Below, in pieces: positions 56,201 through 64,000 of a stretch of 64,000 nucleotides of DNA (position 1 is the first letter of the stretch; the number at the start of each line of letters is the position of its first letter). The translations under genes were made by a program, and so were the position numbers. The DNA comes from Astragalus membranaceus (Eukaryota; Streptophyta; Magnoliopsida; Fabales; Fabaceae), in the NCBI GenBank assembly GCA_039519185.1, contig CM076847.1, positions 66,105,521-66,169,520 on the forward strand, written 5' to 3'. The notes beneath the pieces are model-generated. The model was not told the DNA's origin. It did not search any database and saw only the letters and a program-made list of their open reading frames with translations.

Positions 56201-57497
56201 GTGAATGTTCAGCCACTTGAGAAGGAAAATTAATTGCACGATTGAAACAATCAATCGTAATGTGATTGGAAGTCATCCAATTCATTCCCAACACGATCTC
56301 CATTCCTCTCATAGGCAGACAGATAAAATCAACAACAAAGTCCCTGCCTCCTATGGTGAGCAGACAATTAAGGCATAATGATTGGGTTTGCACACGACCC
56401 TTTGCCGCAGTAAGGATAGATATTGGCTCGGATATAGGAGATACTATTAATCCTAACCGTTCAGCACATGCTTCTGAGATAAAGCAATGAGTAGCACCAG
56501 AGTCATACAAAATATTAACAGTTTGATTAGAGAGAGAACCTGTACCCCTTATAAGATTATCAGCTGGTTTGATGGTCTTGGCATCCAAAGTGTTGACTCG
56601 AGCCTGTCTAGGAGCATCAGGGGACTCTAAGAAAGCCTTTCTGGCTGGGCAGTTGTTAGCATAGTGCCCTTCTTCATTACAATAATAACACTGGTTTGAT
56701 TTTGACTCCAATTGACATCTCCCACGATGATTCTTCTTACACACCTTACAGTTCCGATACCCAGAAGAGTTGTCCGACTGAATCTGCTTTCCTTTGTCTA
56801 AATTCCCTTTATACTTCGGTTTTGAAGAAGTTGACTCACTACTCTTTCTTTTATCCTTCCAGAAATCTTTCCTCTCCGCATACATTCTTTTCAGGTCGCT
56901 CTCAGCTGAATGAGCTTGTTGAACCAAAGCAGGATAAGTGGTCATGGAGTAAGAACTGAGACCTTGATTCACATCTCCTCTGAGACCTTGTCTGAACATT
57001 ACCATTTTCCACCTATCATCAGTAGCGGTGGTCCCCAATTCATAGAATTGTGACAACCTCTCAAATTTGGCAGCATATTCCCCAACTGTCATCTCTTCCT
57101 GTTTCAAACTCAGAAATTCCATCTGCTTGTCAAGTCTTTGGGAGTCGGGAAAATAATGACCCAAAAACAACTCCTTGAAATTATTCCACTCAAGAGGAGT
57201 TCCCTGATTTTGAAGCATTCTACGAGCGTTAACCCACCAAGTGTGAGCATCCTCGTCCAGAGCGTTAGCAGCACAAATTACATTTTCTCCTTCATTGCAT
57301 TGCAAAGTATCAAAGATCCGTTCCATGGCATCTACCCAGAAATGGGCTTTCATTGCCTCGGATCCTCCTTTGAAGGTTGGGGGTTTCATCTTCAGAAACC
57401 GGAAATACATCCTGTTGGGATCCTCAGGTGTTGGCACATTGACTGGCTCAGCTGGTTGAGGTTGAGGCATCTGATGCATCTGCTGCATTTGAGCCAC
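53205..57497 (-). CDS. E2 gag-pol polyprotein (Tekay-type chromovirus), intact 1430-codon frame
   Basis: One open frame encodes every enzyme of the element. Residue positions: gag core about 30-215; zinc knuckles C250-x2-C253-x3-H257-x3-C261 and C270-x2-C273-x4-H278-x4-C283; protease with DSGAT at 332-336; reverse transcriptase about 490-720 with D598 (KIDLRSGYHQ) and FIDD at 660-663; RNase H with D809, E846, D871 and D914; integrase zinc finger H1016, H1023, C1053, C1056; catalytic D1086, D1147, E1183 (exact D-D-35-E); GPY/F region GPFQIIERIGPVAYRL (1321-1336); chromodomain-like C-terminus VVWDGFSAEEATWELEEDM (1403-1421). No key residue is missing. The N-terminus is truncated: the frame enters from the foreign fragment at 57506 and the first ATG is codon 4 (57488). 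The start I give (57497) is only the first possible near-cognate codon. Confidence 0.95.
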   Translation of the reverse strand: MAQMQQMHQMPQPQPAEPVNVPTPEDPNRMYFRFLKMKPPTFKGGSEAMKAHFWVDAMERIFDTLQCNEGENVICAANALDEDAHTWWVNARRMLQNQGTPLEWNNFKELFLGHYFPDSQRLDKQMEFLSLKQEEMTVGEYAAKFERLSQFYELGTTATDDRWKMVMFRQGLRGDVNQGLSSYSMTTYPALVQQAHSAESDLKRMYAERKDFWKDKRKSSESTSSKPKYKGNLDKGKQIQSDNSSGYRNCKVCKKNHRGRCQLESKSNQCYYCNEEGHYANNCPARKAFLESPDAPRQARVNTLDAKTIKPADNLIRGTGSLSNQTVNILYDSGATHCFISEACAERLGLIVSPISEPISILTAAKGRVQTQSLCLNCLLTIGGRDFVVDFICLPMRGMEIVLGMNWMTSNHITIDCFNRAINFPSQVAEHSLPADDGVISFASASQSLSQGAEAFVVILSTSTEADLDLSSIQVVNEFLDVFPEEVSILPPEREVEFSIDLAPGTGPISIAPYRMSPLELKELKSQLEELISKKFIRPSASPWGAPVLLVKKKDGSMRLCIDYRQLNKITIKNKYPLPRIDDLLDQLRGAKVFSKIDLRSGYHQIRVRALDIPKTAFRTRYGHYEFVVMPFGLTNAPAVFMDYMNRVFHSYLDQFVVVFIDDILVYSKSVEEHAQHLRFVLGVLREKKLFAKPSKCDFWMSEVKFLGHVISQEGVAVDPSKVEAVLNWERPTSVTEIRSFLGLAGYYRRFIEGFSQIVLPLTRLTRKGQPFTWDADCEECFLGLKEKLTSAPILILPDPSLGFQIYSDASGKGLGCVLMQNQHVVAYASRQLKTHERNYPTHDLELAAIVFALKIWRHYLYGSRFEVFSDHKSLKYLFDQKELNNRQRRWTEFLKDYDFELKYHPGKANVVADALSRKSIHTARLMVHEMALLESFRDLKLKVVRKRDRVVLRHIRIASVLRGQICVAQEADMKLQSQRGSPDFTEDSDGVICFNGRICVPDDDDIKRQVLEEAHRSQYSVHPGSTKMYQDLKLMYWWPGMKAEVAEFVSRCLTCQKVKAEHRRPGGQLQPLDVPVWKWEDISMDFVMGLPRSQAGNDSIWVVVDQLTKSAHFIPVRSTYKVSKLADEYVKNIIRLHGVPTSIVSDRDPKFTSRFWRALNEALGTRVLVSTAYHPQTDGQTERTIQTLEDMLRSCVLDSGRKWEDHLPLVEFSYNNSYHSSIGMAPFEALYGRKCRTPLCWWEIGEDKFLGPDMVRETTEKIKLIREKMKVAQSRQKSYADNRRRPLEFEVGDHVFLKVSPTIGTGRALRAKKLSPRYVGPFQIIERIGPVAYRLALSPALSNLHDVFHVSQLRKYVPDLHQPLSVDTIDLRPNLSFQPYPSYILERGVKTLRSRSIPIIKVVWDGFSAEEATWELEEDMRTRYPYLFQ

Positions 57498-57505
57498 TCC
57501 AGCTG

Positions 57506-57704
57506 GTTGGGTCTTGTATTGTCTGCCATGAATGGAGAGATGGTTGTCGACACTCCAACTAAGGGGTCGGTAACTACCTCTCTAGTGTGCTCTCAGTGTC
57601 CCTTGTCGATCTTCGATAGAGACTTTTTTGTGGATTTTGTGTGTTTGCCGTTGAGCGGATTGGGTGTAATCTTGGGTATGAACTGGTTGGAGCATAACCA
57701 TGTC
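57506..57704 (+). pseudogene. E1 protease fragment, copy B, inside E2
   Basis: It has the same start (GTTGGGTCTTG) and end (...AACCATGTC) as 50552-50750, with one visible substitution (TTTGTTGTGG to TTTTTTGTGG, Val to Phe). It lies on the strand opposite to E2 gag-pol and occupies the place of E2's 5' leader; no TGGTATCAGAGC is present on the E2 strand between gag and LTR-b. Confidence 0.85.
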
Positions 57705-60086
57705 TGTAACACCCCGGTATTTCTAACATGTAGAGAGACCGAAGATGCACAGATGCGGAAGTTCAGAGGACACAGTTCCTGTTTAAACATTGGACATACA
57801 AACTTTTTCCGAAATAAAAACATAATCGGAATAACATTACTTCATAAAACAGAAGTACATCGGTTCCATACCGAATGGATTACAATATCCAAGTCCAAAT
57901 ACCAAACAGAAACATAAGACGGTTCATATAACTCATAATCAATACAAGTTTATATAACCAATAAGACAACAAAAGAACAAGGGATCAAATGACTAAGTCT
58001 CCGGCACCTCCAAGAGTATACCAGCTACTCGTGCACAATAGTCTTCCTTTTTCCCTGCTTCTCTGAAAAACAACAAATATGGATTGGGTGAGATAACATT
58101 ATCTCAGTGAGTCCTACCGTGCCCCCTCACTGACACTCGGTTCAATTCATTAAACCGTTACAACCAAAGTTGACATAACAATGTCTTATTTATTAATCGA
58201 AATGCCACGCACTTCGTGAAATTAATTAACACGAACCGACTGCAATCCAGTGCTAATCCCGGTAATCGTGTGTTCCATTTATTTAGTATAAACCGATTGT
58301 GAACCCAACGTCACGAATATCGGCAATACCATAGCCTTAGTTTAGCATAAACCGATTGTGAACCCAACGTCACGAATATCGGTAACCCGTGAGTTGACCA
58401 CGCCAAAACAATTCAGGGCCATAGGTAAGGGGTCATGACTACCCTCCCTAGTATGCTACTTGTCGGGTCGTCACCCAACGTAATACGTCTGACAATACGC
58501 ATCAAGTTCTCGAGAGTTAGATAATTTATATCTTTTCGATCACCAAAGGATCAATCACATAATAATTGGATAAACAATATCCATATCGATCTATAACCCG
58601 TTTTGAGGAATTCATAAGTTAGACCTCCGGCATTATAATCATTTTCATTTGACATATATAAACATATATATTCAGTCAGTGTACCCACACGTATACTAGG
58701 GTTTCGGTTTTTCACTTAAATGTGCTTTCGAAACTCTTTTCAAAAACATGAGTTGAACGAGCTCAAAATACGGTTTTTAATAAGGCAACTTCAATTTAAA
58801 AGATTGAGAAAGAGATTAGAAAAGGCTTGGGATCGAACGGAGCGACGAAATGAGAAAACGGAAGCCGGTAACAGGACCTCACGCACGACCCGTGCCCAGG
58901 GGCGCACGACCCGTGCGTGGTGCACTACTCAGAACCCATCTACCAGAAAGAAACGCACGATCCGTGCCCAGGGGCGCACGACCCGTGCGTCCCATTCGGT
59001 TTCCAATCCTTCCAACCCGAAGCAGGCGCACGATCCGTGCGACCTGTGTCTGTTACCAGAATTTCACATTTTTCTCATTTTCGCTCTCCGTTTTCGTCCA
59101 ATTCGATTTCTAATTTCAATCACCTGAAACTCAGAAAATTTCCAACCATTCCAGAATATATATAATGTGTTTCATTTCAATGATTCATTAAAATTCTCAA
59201 TAAACCATAAAATTCGTTTTGACTCAAAAATCGCTTTTCGGTTCTAAGTCTTTTGAAAACGGGATTGTTGCCTTATCGTTCGAAATCACAAGTTTTCAGA
59301 ATACACAAAATGTCCCTAATCCGTGAGTAGAACTCACCGTGATGTCGTTTTCGCTAGGAACCACGATCAAAACGTGAAACGGCCGAACACTAGAATGCAC
59401 GAACGATCACCAACAGCGCTGGAACAGCAGCTATCTTGACTGAACGGCTTGGAGCAGCAACCCAATCTTTCACAATCTCCCCTAAATCGAAATGCAAGTT
59501 TGAGACTCCCCCCTCTTAACAGCAAAACTGGACATGCAAGAGAAGTGACAGCTCAAAACTCCATTATCTTCAACCTTGGAGCTTCAAGCTTCAAAAATGG
59601 TGCATAGAGGAAGAGTGAGAATCAGCCCTTGTCCTTGGTACCATTGAACTCAGAATCAAAAATGGAGTAGGAATGGGTAAGAACCACTTACATGCAATGA
59701 GGTTTTCAGCTGGACCTTGCTCTTCTCCTTCCTCAAGCTCGCGACCCTCTCTCTCTTTTCTCTCCTAGAGTTCAGTTTCCCATTTCCTTTCTTTTAAACT
59801 TTCTGGTGGAATGGTTAAGTGGCTGAAGGTAAAGAGAGGAGGTGAGTCAGCTATATGAGGTGGAAAAAGGGGCTGAAGGTTAAGTGGTGGTAATTTTTAC
59901 CAATTTGCCCTTAGTCCATCTAAGTTTTGTTTATGAGGCTAAGACTTCATCAGTTCTATGTTTAACTCATTCGGCATTAGAATTTCTCGACTCTAACGAT
60001 TTCGAATTGCGAATTATTAATTCCATCGACTAGCGATTATATAAAATTCGCTTACAATATTTATCTTAAAAATTAGGGATGTTACA
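57705..60086 (-). mobile_element. E2 5' LTR, LTR-b (2382 bp)
   Basis: Same termini as LTR-a. Visible differences from LTR-a are six substitutions (for example CCATTTATTT versus CCATGTATTT, GTATACTAGG versus GTATCCTAGG), one 1-bp indel and loss of one 21-bp palindrome unit, accounting exactly for the 22-bp length difference. It should be followed by a primer site toward lower coordinates, but E1 protease sequence lies there. Confidence 0.9.
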
Positions 60087-60975
60087 ATGTCCATATTAAT
60101 TGTCGTAGCAAGTCGGTGAGTTTTGAAGGAGAGGAGTCTGGTCTGTTATCCGCTAGTCAGTTGCGGAAGTTGATGAAGGAAGGAGTTCAGTTATTCTCGC
60201 TGATGGCGTCGTTGTCTGTTGAGAATCAAGCTATCACTGAAGAGTTGCGGGTGGTGCGCGAGTTTCCTGATGTTTTCCCTGATGAGATTCCAAGTGTACC
60301 GCCAGAGAGGGAAGTTGAGTTCTCTATTGATCTTGTACCTGGTACCAGACCGGTTTCTATGGCACCGTACAGGATGTCCGCATCTGAATTGTCAGAAATG
60401 AAGGAGCAACTTGAGGATCTTCTCGAGAAGAAGTTTGTGAGGCCGAGTGTATCACCGTGGGGAGCTCCTGTGTTGTTAGTGAAGAAGAAGGATGGTAGTA
60501 TGAGGCTCTGTGTGGATTATCGGCAGTTGAATAAGGTGACAATTAAGAACAAATATCCACTTCCGAGGATAGACGATTTGATGGATCAGTTAGTGGGTGC
60601 TCAAGTATTCAGTAAGATTGATTTGAGGTCGGGTTACCATCAGATCAAGGTGAAGGACGAAGATATTCAGAAGACGGCTTTCAGAACCCGTTATGGTCAT
60701 TATGAGTATTCGGTGATGCCGTTCGGTGTTACCAACGCACCAGGAGTATTTATGGAATATATGAATCGTATTTTTCATACTTACTTAGATCGGTTTGTGG
60801 TGGTGTTCATTGACGACATTCTGATTTACTCTAAATCGGAGGAAGAGCATGCAGAGCATCTGAGGTTAGTATTGGAAGTACTGAAGGAAAAGAAGCTGTA
60901 TGCGAAGTTGTCAAAGTGTGAGTTTTGGTTGAAGGAATTGAGTTTCCTCGGTCATGTCATTTCTGGTAGACTTGA
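60087..60975 (+). pseudogene. E1 protease end and reverse transcriptase, truncated
   Basis: From 60089 the frame reads VHINC and continues the protease interrupted by E2. It then gives a complete chromovirus RT palm: VEFSIDLVPGTRPV, PLPRIDDLMDQL, FSKIDLRSGYHQ and FIDDILIYSKS (residues 231-241 counting from 60116). After FWLKELSFLGHVISG the frame breaks (RLDG then stop at about 60980). The RT connection and the whole RNase H are deleted, and integrase resumes in another frame. It encodes no functional pol. Confidence 0.9.
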
Positions 60976-62245
60976 TGGTTGAGAATGATCAATCGAAGGG
61001 TGAGGATTTCAGATTGGATTCCCAAGATGTGTTGAGGTTCCGTGGTAGGATTTGCATTCCTGATGATGCAGACATGAAGAGAGCCATTCTTGAAGAGAGT
61101 CACAGGAGTAAGTTAAGTATTCATCCGGGAGCTACAAAGATGTATCAAGACCTGAAGAAGTTGTTTTGGTGGCCTGGTATGAAGCGAGATGTGGCGCAGT
61201 TCGTTTATGCATGTTTGACTTGCCAGAAGTCAAAGGTTGAGCATCAGAAGCCTGCTGGGTTGATGCAATCGTTAGAAATTCCAGAGTGAAAATGGGATAG
61301 CATCTCGATGGATTTTGTGACGGGATTGCCTAATACTGCGAAAGGGTATGATGCAATTTGGGTGATCGTTGACAGGTTAACGAAATCGTCTCATTTTGTT
61401 CCTATCAGCATCACTTATCCGGTGTCGAAGTTGGCGGAGGTTTATATCCGGGAGATTGTGAAGCTTCATGGAGTTCCTGCGAGTATTGTTTCGGATAGAG
61501 ATCCAAGGTTCACTTCAGATTTCTGGAAGAGCTTGCAAGAGAAGTTGGGGTCTAAGTTGAGGTTGAGTTCGGCATATCATCCTCAGACAGATGGTCAGTC
61601 AGAGAGGACAATTCAGTCATTAGAAGATTTGTTGAGGGCTTGTGTTTTGGAACAAGGAGGTTCGTGGGATTCCTACCTTCCACTGATAGAGTTCATGTAT
61701 AACAATAGCTACCATTCTAGTATTGGGATGGCACCTTTTGAAGCATTATATGGTCGGAAGTGTAGAACCCCGCTGTGTTGGTATGAGTCTGGAGAGAGTG
61801 TGGTCCTTGGACCGGAGATTGTTCGAGAGACAACTGAAAAGGTGAAGTTGATTCGTGAGAAGATGAAGGCCTCGCAGAGTCGACAGAAGAGTTATCACGA
61901 CAAGCGGAGGAAGGATTTAGAGTTTCAAGCAGGTGAGCATGTATTTTTGAGAGTCACTCCAGTGACCGGTGTTGGACGCGCTTTGAAGTCGAAGAAGCTC
62001 ACTCCTCGTTTTATTGGTCCTTATCAAATTTCAGAGAGAGTCAGAAATGTTGCATATAGAGTGGTTTTACCGCCTAACCTTTCGAATTTGCATGACGTGT
62101 TTCATGTGTCGCAACTTCGGAAGTATATTTTGGATCCATCCCATGTGATCCGCATGGATGATGTGGAGGTGCGGGATAATCTCACGGTGGAGATGATGCC
62201 TGTACGGATCGAAGGTCATGAAGTGAAAGTTTTAAGAGGCAAGGA
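60976..62245 (+). pseudogene. E1 integrase and C-terminal domain, broken
   Basis: It starts LMVENDQSKGEDF and goes through the integrase zinc finger (H in ILEESHRSKLSIHPG, C in ACLTCQK). An in-frame TGA at 61287-61289 stands where Trp is expected before KWDSISMDF. Then come the catalytic Asp residues in MDFVTGLP and SDRDPRF and the Glu in QSERT, then FIGPYQISERVRNVAYRVV (GPY/F) and HDVFHVSQLRKYI. At ...VLRGKEIA the text runs straight into LTR sequence, so the chromodomain-like tail is missing. It is in a different frame from the RT piece. Confidence 0.9.
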
Positions 62246-62586
62246 AATTGCGAGTGAAGGCATGTCTACCTTCGCTAGTTGAGTCAGGTGTCGTCGCTCT
62301 GATACGTAGCACTCGGGGGGATGAACGCTAGTTCTATTAGATGTCTTTAATATTTAATTTCTGAAGTTGTATGGTGATGTTATAATTATTTAATTGAACC
62401 GTGATTTGATTCTGCTGCTTGATGATGTTATGACGTGCTAGGTGTTGCACTGTTTTAATGGTGAAACTTTTTATTGACATATGATGTCTAACGGTGTAAA
62501 TGTGGCATCCCTTATGGGTGTATTGAAAACGTTTTGAAAACTCTGATTTTTGTCAAAAAATTTCCGGGTAGAAAAGGGGTGTTACA
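62246..62586 (+). mobile_element. E1 3' LTR remnant (last 341 bp)
   Basis: It matches 50005-50345, the end of the 5' LTR, including GTCGTCGCTCTGATACG, the GGGGGGATGAAC block and terminal AGGGGTGTTACA. It is joined to pol at ATTGCGAGTG, a 10-bp word shared by the pol end and the LTR, so a microhomology-type deletion removed the pol end, polypurine tract and about 3.1 kb of LTR. Confidence 0.85.
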
Positions 62587-63101
62587 CGCTCCTTCAGACC
62601 AACAATGGTCCTTCAATCTAGATCGCACGTCGCGTTATCGAGCAACCGATGGATCATCCGACCCCAGGTCCTTCAGACTAGCTGTGTCCGCCTAAAAAAC
62701 ACAGTGCACGTCCTTCGAGGTGGGCCAATCAGGTCAACGACCTGACCTTGCCACCCATGGCCGCTCGAAAAGGCCACCCCCAAGCAGACCGTTTTACTAG
62801 TACCATTGCAAGTTTGCGCTCCATCAGACCCATTGGTCCATCAGGCTTAGGCATGCCCTTCAGACCTCGTCAGTCCTTCAGTCTAACTCCAATCAATGCG
62901 CCAAGCATCGACTGCAATTAGACCATCAGAGCCCAAGTGCTCCTTCAGATCCCCGGTGACCCTTATTTACTTTTATTCTATGTCAACCCATTATTTTTCA
63001 ATAATTTCTAAAAAAATAGTCTTGACAAAATTAGTGTCTTTTTAACTTCATTTCTATTTTACTCGAGAAATAACCCTTCATATTTCCTAGTAAAATATAA
63101 A
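62587..63101 (+). mobile_element. LARD internal region B, 3' end
   Basis: Non-coding; it matches internal A from 23261 on (CGCTCCTTCAGACCAACAAT...) to the polypurine tract. The piece corresponding to 22446-23260 of internal A is missing between the two E1 flanks. Confidence 0.8.
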
Positions 63102-63115
63102 TAAAGAGGGGCAGC
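63102..63115 (+). other. LARD polypurine tract, right copy
   Basis: TAAAGAGGGGCAGC, directly before the LTR start TGTCATACCC at 63116. Confidence 0.8.
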
Positions 63116-64000
63116 TGTCATACCCTAATTTTGTTCGGCTAATTTAAAGCTTACTAGAAAATCCAAAATATTGCTTTTGTCGTTCCCAATCGTGTATAGG
63201 CGTGTTACTTCTCATTGTGCGGGCATGCGATTTTTAATGATGTACACATTTTTTGTCCCCATTGCGGACAGGTGTTCGCATCTTGTTGTGCACAAGTGTT
63301 TATTTTGGTATGCAAATTCGCGTATTCTCGTTGCGGACACGCGTTCGCGTCTCGTCGTGTACGTATGTTTATCGTCGTTGTTATCAGCTTAATTTTGTTA
63401 TAAAAATCTAATAAAAATCAGATTGTGAATAAATGCTTTTTTATTTTTATAATCAGTTTTTTTACAAAGTTAACTTTAGTACACATGTATAGACAAAATT
63501 TAAATACAAAATAGTACAAAAATTAATTAAAAAGCAAAAACTAAAAAAAAGCAAGGCAGCACAAGTTGTTGTCTTTGCTGGTGCAGTGCTGGAAAATCCT
63601 TTTGAGCATCAAGCCAAGCCTCTTTCCCTTTGCTCTTTGTTTTCTTCTCCATTTTGGTTGAGACCAAAATGCTTTTCAGGCACTGCCCTGCAGCTGTTGT
63701 TCTGGGTGCAGCAATGGTCTCCACTACTCTGATTTCACTGCAAAATCATAACAAAATTTGTCCCATTAATTTACTACTCTATAAAAAAACTTAGAGCTGA
63801 GAAACAGAGGGAGGAAAATAGACAGATAGAACACAGTAACAAACACACATCGGATTCACGCACACACACGCAGAACAAAAAAAACACAGAGGAGTGAAAC
63901 ACAAATCAGAAAAAAAAGGGAGAGGGAGAGAACACAGAATGCTGAGAATTGAGGGAGGAGAAGGAGGGGACCGTTCCATACTCCGGCCACCGTTTGTGGT
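63116..64000 (+). mobile_element. LARD array: right LTR, partial
   Basis: It matches the first 885 bp or so of the LTR at 23793 with scattered substitutions and small indels (for example loss of a TTTATGTGTGTCG word near 63180). It continues past the window edge, so the end of the array and its target duplication cannot be seen. Confidence 0.85.

Larger units (their letters stand above)
50751..60086 (-). mobile_element. Chromovirus E2 (Tekay-type), inserted in E1
   Basis: Minus-strand Ty3/gypsy element with two LTRs (50751-53154 and 57705-60086) and a 4.3 kb gag-pol. Copies of atgtc lie at 50746-50750 and 60087-60091, splitting the E1 protease between NHV and HIN. An extra atgtc sits at 57700-57704 because a piece of E1 protease (57506-57704) replaces the E2 leader and primer site. 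The LTRs differ, by my reading, at six bases and two small indels, so the insertion or last conversion is recent. Confidence 0.85.

Overview
This is a gene-poor, deeply nested block of plant transposable elements. I found no cellular protein-coding gene, rRNA, functional tRNA gene or CRISPR array. The host is an angiosperm. The lineages seen are Ty3/gypsy Tat/Ogre-like, Athila and Tekay-type chromovirus, Ty1/copia, CACTA, and a Mutator-like inverted-repeat element. The long-LTR Tat/Ogre-like elements primed by tRNA-Arg suggest a legume, but that is inference and not proven by the sequence.

Layout. (1) 1-5220: 5' half of a minus-strand Tat/Ogre-like element (here Tat-1): gag running off the left edge, leader, tRNA-Arg primer site, 2.25 kb LTR. 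(2) 5221-7853: 3' part of a plus-strand CACTA transposon. (3) 7854-13364: minus-strand Athila element (gag, PBS, 5' LTR) whose LTR is split by a 3.0 kb solo LTR (9439-12483) with perfect 5-bp target duplications. (4) 13365-18216: minus-strand Tat-lineage element (Tat-2) with broken gag and protease, no RT or integrase, an antisense ORF, an 89-bp satellite-like array and a 372-bp LTR. (5) 18217-20118: inverted-repeat element carrying a 428-bp perfect TTG microsatellite. (6) 20119-21306: decayed minus-strand copia 3' end.

(7) 21307-64000: a tandem plus-strand array of a large non-coding LTR element (LARD): truncated LTR, internal A, full LTR, internal B, next LTR. Internal B is interrupted by a complete minus-strand LARD (27297-42626, target duplication acatt), which itself holds a 2.45 kb chromovirus solo LTR (38781-41227, duplication atttc). 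Internal B is interrupted again by a broken plus-strand chromovirus E1 (46856-62586). E1 holds a minus-strand chromovirus E2 (50751-60086, duplication atgtc) with the only long intact reading frame in the window, a 1430-codon gag-pol.

How the parts relate. The LARDs encode nothing recognisable, yet they share primer site, leader sequence and LTR 3' architecture with gag-coding Tat-1, so Tat-1-like elements are the likely source of their proteins. The LTR 3' regions of this group carry hairpins whose stems change sequence while staying paired. One has a self-complementary loop in every copy, like a retroviral RNA-dimerisation site. This is my best candidate for something not previously described. 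The other outstanding structure is a 199-bp protease fragment duplicated on both sides of E2, which replaces E2's leader and primer site. All boundaries were read by eye.
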